From Betaproteobacteria bacterium (lineage in GTDB: Bacteria > Pseudomonadota > Gammaproteobacteria > Burkholderiales > Rhodocyclaceae): a stretch of DNA of 64,000 nt. A program made the position numbers and the translations under genes. The notes beneath the pieces were generated by a model that was not told the DNA's origin, made no database searches, and was given only the letters and a program-made list of their open reading frames with translations. Below, in pieces: positions 62,061 through 64,000 of the stretch (positions within the stretch are counted from its first letter, which is position 1; each line of letters starts with the position of its first letter). The DNA lies in contig JADIYD010000014.1 in the NCBI GenBank assembly GCA_016705475.1, forward strand, positions 186,001-250,000. The letters run 5' to 3'.

Positions 62061-62425
62061 GGCACTATTGGTCGGGGGACTGCCCCCTGGCCGGATGCCA
62101 CCCGGACGCCTTCCCACGGCTTCCGGGCGCTTCGCTGCTGCGGCCTGCGCCGTTTGTTCGTCGACGTTCAACGCCAACGGCAGAAAACCCAAGCGCCGGG
62201 CATCGAATCTGTCATCGTGGGTTTTCCTGATGCAACGCCGGGCTGGGTGTGCCTGCTGCGGTCAACGGCAAATAATGGCCAAACATGCCGCGTTATCGAA
62301 AACCACGGAATCGACCTGGCTCCGGGGTAGAAGCAGCGCCGGGCCGACGCCTGCAACTTTCTGAGCATCGGCGATCACTCGACGTGGGCAAGGGCGAAAC
62401 ACCCGACGATTTGACCAAGAAAATG
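62061..62425. other. Gene-free stretch
   Basis: About 365 bases without a convincing gene. It holds one copy of the dispersed element and GC-rich imperfect inverted repeats (around 62080-62150). Short frames here lack ribosome sites and family similarity. Confidence 0.5.
62256..62284 (+). repeat. Dispersed CTGCGGTCAAC element, copy 24
   Basis: CTGCGGTCAACGGCAAATAA then TGGCCAAAC, in the intergenic stretch. Confidence 0.8.
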
Positions 62426-62439
62426 TTGATCTAGGTCAC
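62426..62439 (+). promoter_or_regulatory. FNR/Anr-type half-conserved site
   Basis: TTGATCTAGGTCAC: one perfect TTGAT arm and a GTCA- arm with 4-base spacing. It is 79-92 bases before the start of the binding-protein gene; TATAAC at 62479-62484 is a possible -10. Confidence 0.5.
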
Positions 62440-62517
62440 AACTCTTTCTTTGCAGCGCGCTAGGATGAGACGGTGTAATATAACTTTAGTTTTAGCACTT
62501 TTCGCATAGGTGTAAAT

Positions 62518-63501
62518 ATGAAATCGCTCATCGCAGCCTTGGGCACGCTTCTCATGCTGGTTTCCGGATCCACGCTCGCAGCGGACTTCAAGGTGCTCGT
62601 CGTCATGAGCTACGAAGAAGACAACCCCTGGGTGAGGGAGATACGCGAAGGCATCGATGGCGTATTGCTTCCGGCCGCCGAGATCACCTATTTCCACATG
62701 AACACCAAGGCGAACCGGGACGGTGGGCCAGCCCGGGCCGAGGAGGCCTCTGCCCTGTTCAAATCGCTACAGCCGAACGGTGTCATCACTGCCGACGACG
62801 ATGCTGTGGCCATGTTCATCCTGCCCTACCTCAAGGACAAGACGGCGACGCCGGTCATGTTCAACGGCGTCAATGCGGCAGCGGAAAAATATGGTTTCCC
62901 CAACGCCCATGTTTCAGGCGTTCTGGAACGCGCGCACGTTCGAGAATCCCTCGCCTTCATCAAGCAGATCCTACCGTCTGTCCGCAAGGCCTGCTTCATG
63001 ACCGCCGACGTGCCGCCCGGACGTGCATTGCGCAGCCAGGTGGACGCCGAAAAGGCCACCTACCCCATATCCACCAGCGACTTTTACTTGATACGCGACA
63101 ATCAGCAGCTCGAAGGCCTCGGCAAATCACTGAACGCCAACTGCGATCTGCTTTTCGTGGACAGCCTTGAAGGCATTCTCGATCGGAACGGCAAGACGCA
63201 GACGAACAAGGATGTCTTTCCGCTCATTCAACGTATTTTCAACAAGCCCATCCTTGGCGCAAATCGCTATCAGGTCGAGCAAGGCGCTCTGGCTGCAGTG
63301 GTCAAGACCGGGCAGGAACAAGGCGAACGCTCCGCTGAAATGCTGCTGCAGGCGATGCGCGGCAAGTCCGTCAGCAGTCTTCCCGTCACCCAGAACAGTC
63401 GCGGTCAACGCGTCATCAACGTCAGTGCGCTGGAGCGCATGGGCATCATGCCGCAACCGAGCGTACTGCGCGGTGCTGCCCTTGTGAGACAACAGCCCTG
63501 A
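62518..63501 (+). CDS. ABC-type substrate-binding protein (DUF534-like)
   Basis: 327 residues. A signal peptide (LIAALGTLLMLVSGSTLAAD) precedes a two-lobed binding fold: FKVLVVMSYEEDNPWVREIR, GVITADDDAVAMFILPYLKD, ATPVMFNGVNAAAEKYGF and FVDSLEGILDRNGKTQTNKD. It matches ABC_sub_bind proteins (PF04392-type), which often lie with a sensor kinase or chemoreceptor. The next gene, starting 15 bases later, looks like such a sensor, so it may act in signal detection rather than transport. Confidence 0.8.
   Translation: MKSLIAALGTLLMLVSGSTLAADFKVLVVMSYEEDNPWVREIREGIDGVLLPAAEITYFHMNTKANRDGGPARAEEASALFKSLQPNGVITADDDAVAMFILPYLKDKTATPVMFNGVNAAAEKYGFPNAHVSGVLERAHVRESLAFIKQILPSVRKACFMTADVPPGRALRSQVDAEKATYPISTSDFYLIRDNQQLEGLGKSLNANCDLLFVDSLEGILDRNGKTQTNKDVFPLIQRIFNKPILGANRYQVEQGALAAVVKTGQEQGERSAEMLLQAMRGKSVSSLPVTQNSRGQRVINVSALERMGIMPQPSVLRGAALVRQQP
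63401..63411 (+). repeat. Dispersed element, TCGCGGTCAAC variant (weak), copy 25
   Basis: GCGGTCAACGC only; no A/T tracts. In-frame in the binding-protein gene. Confidence 0.3.
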
Positions 63502-63516
63502 ACCTTGGGAAATAGA

Positions 63517-64000
63517 GTGCGCAGGCGGTTAACCGCAAGTCTGAGCAGCAAGCTGATCGCGCTGGCGCTGATCAATGCGCTGGCGCTCGCTGTGCTCGCC
63601 AGCATAGTCTGGCTCGCCTATGGGCGTGTAGAAACCCTGTCGACCGAGATTACCCGCAAGCAATTGAGCAGCGTGATTGACAACGCAGCACTGGGACGCG
63701 AGATATCGGCAGTCCTCTCCCGACTGGATCAGGACATCCGTCGCTGCCAGGACCATAACCAGGTTTCTGGTGAAACAAGTCAGCTTCCGGCGCAATTGAA
63801 GGCGCTTGCAGTCAAGGCCGAAGCGCCGTCATTGAAAGAATCAATTGGGTACCTGGCCGCAACAACCGAGCACCTGCTAAGCCATTGCAACGGTATTCGA
63901 GACAGCCTGGGCGCGATTGCCGGAACCGAAAATCAGCTTCTCGAGCAACTGTCTGCGACTGAAACGCTGACCAGCCGCGCGCTGATCGATCAAACGCTGG
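63517..64000 (+). CDS. N-terminus of a membrane sensor protein (3' end outside window)
   Basis: GTG start at 63517; 161 codons are visible. One membrane segment (about 12-36, LIALALINALALAVLASIVW) is followed by a long helical periplasmic region (RVETLSTEITRKQLSSVIDN, SVIDNAALGREISAVLSRLD). This is the usual front of a histidine kinase, GGDEF protein or chemoreceptor with a periplasmic helical sensor. The output domain lies outside. The short spacing after the binding-protein gene suggests an operon. Confidence 0.7.
   Translation, partial: MRRRLTASLSSKLIALALINALALAVLASIVWLAYGRVETLSTEITRKQLSSVIDNAALGREISAVLSRLDQDIRRCQDHNQVSGETSQLPAQLKALAVKAEAPSLKESIGYLAATTEHLLSHCNGIRDSLGAIAGTENQLLEQLSATETLTSRALIDQTL
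63525..63538 (-). repeat. Dispersed element, CTTGCGGTTAAC variant, copy 26
   Basis: Minus-strand CTTGCGGTTAACCGC, palindromic core, within the first codons of the sensor gene. Confidence 0.4.

Noticed and set aside
62061..62364. ORF 61915-62364 in the gap after the VOC gene
   Set aside because: It overlaps the VOC gene in another frame and has no ribosome site or family pattern.

Overview
The window looks like the chromosome of a GC-rich betaproteobacterium of the Rhodocyclales, most like Dechloromonas/Azonexus. This is inferred from gene families and order (comEC next to DUF2062 and lolCD, an sdhCDAB-sdhE-gltA-odhAB-lpd block, NifJ, NnrS, many chemotaxis and c-di-GMP proteins). No rRNA, tRNA or CRISPR array was seen.

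Layout. 1-9358: comEC (runs off the left edge), a DUF2062 membrane protein, a chemoreceptor, lolD/lolC, an RpfE-like protein and recJ. 9365-15181: a DUF995-like exported protein, a broken CopZ-like metallochaperone gene, a dihydroorotate-dehydrogenase-like gene overlapping nifJ. 15330-19552: a signalling operon (MCP, separate NIT-like sensor, PAS-GGDEF-EAL). 19841-28590: prfB with its programmed frameshift, unknown proteins, lysS, mnmC and an O-acetylhomoserine sulfhydrylase. 28684-35411: a DsrE-like protein, a decayed duplicate of a two-gene module, an old yellow enzyme, a PilJ-type GGDEF protein, a GH46 chitosanase-like protein, the intact copy of the module, and zapE. 35450-46954: the 2-oxoglutarate dehydrogenase / citrate synthase / succinate dehydrogenase block, all on the minus strand, headed by a GntR regulator. 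47152-49952: malate dehydrogenase, a CitE-like lyase and a frameshifted pseudouridine synthase. 49949-55709: CBS protein, a 23-residue membrane peptide, a PstS-like protein, a porin, nitronate monooxygenase, NnrS, a monooxygenase and a TPR-like protein. 56000-57133: accessory DNA with one integron-type attC site, a cassette gene and a VOC gene. 57201-64000: a nonsense-interrupted exported protein, a frameshifted AAA ATPase, rlmF, a WYL regulator divergent from a VOC gene, an ABC-type binding protein and the start of a sensor.

Most striking signal. A short word, consensus C(TG/CA)CGGTCAAC followed by two A/T tracts about one helical turn apart, recurs about 25 times on both strands, in genes and between them. 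The exact decamer TGCGGTCAAC alone occurs 11 times by my reading, against about 0.1 expected by chance. Its architecture resembles the DNA uptake sequences of Pasteurellaceae, and the DNA-uptake channel gene comEC lies in the same window. I propose it as a candidate uptake-type (or other chromosome-wide) signal sequence.

Several genes are broken: a CopZ-like gene with TGA at a conserved Cys codon, single-base losses in G/C runs of a TruC-like synthase and an AAA ATPase (possibly assembly errors), an amber codon in an exported protein, and a duplicate module where one G-to-C change removes both a stop and a start.
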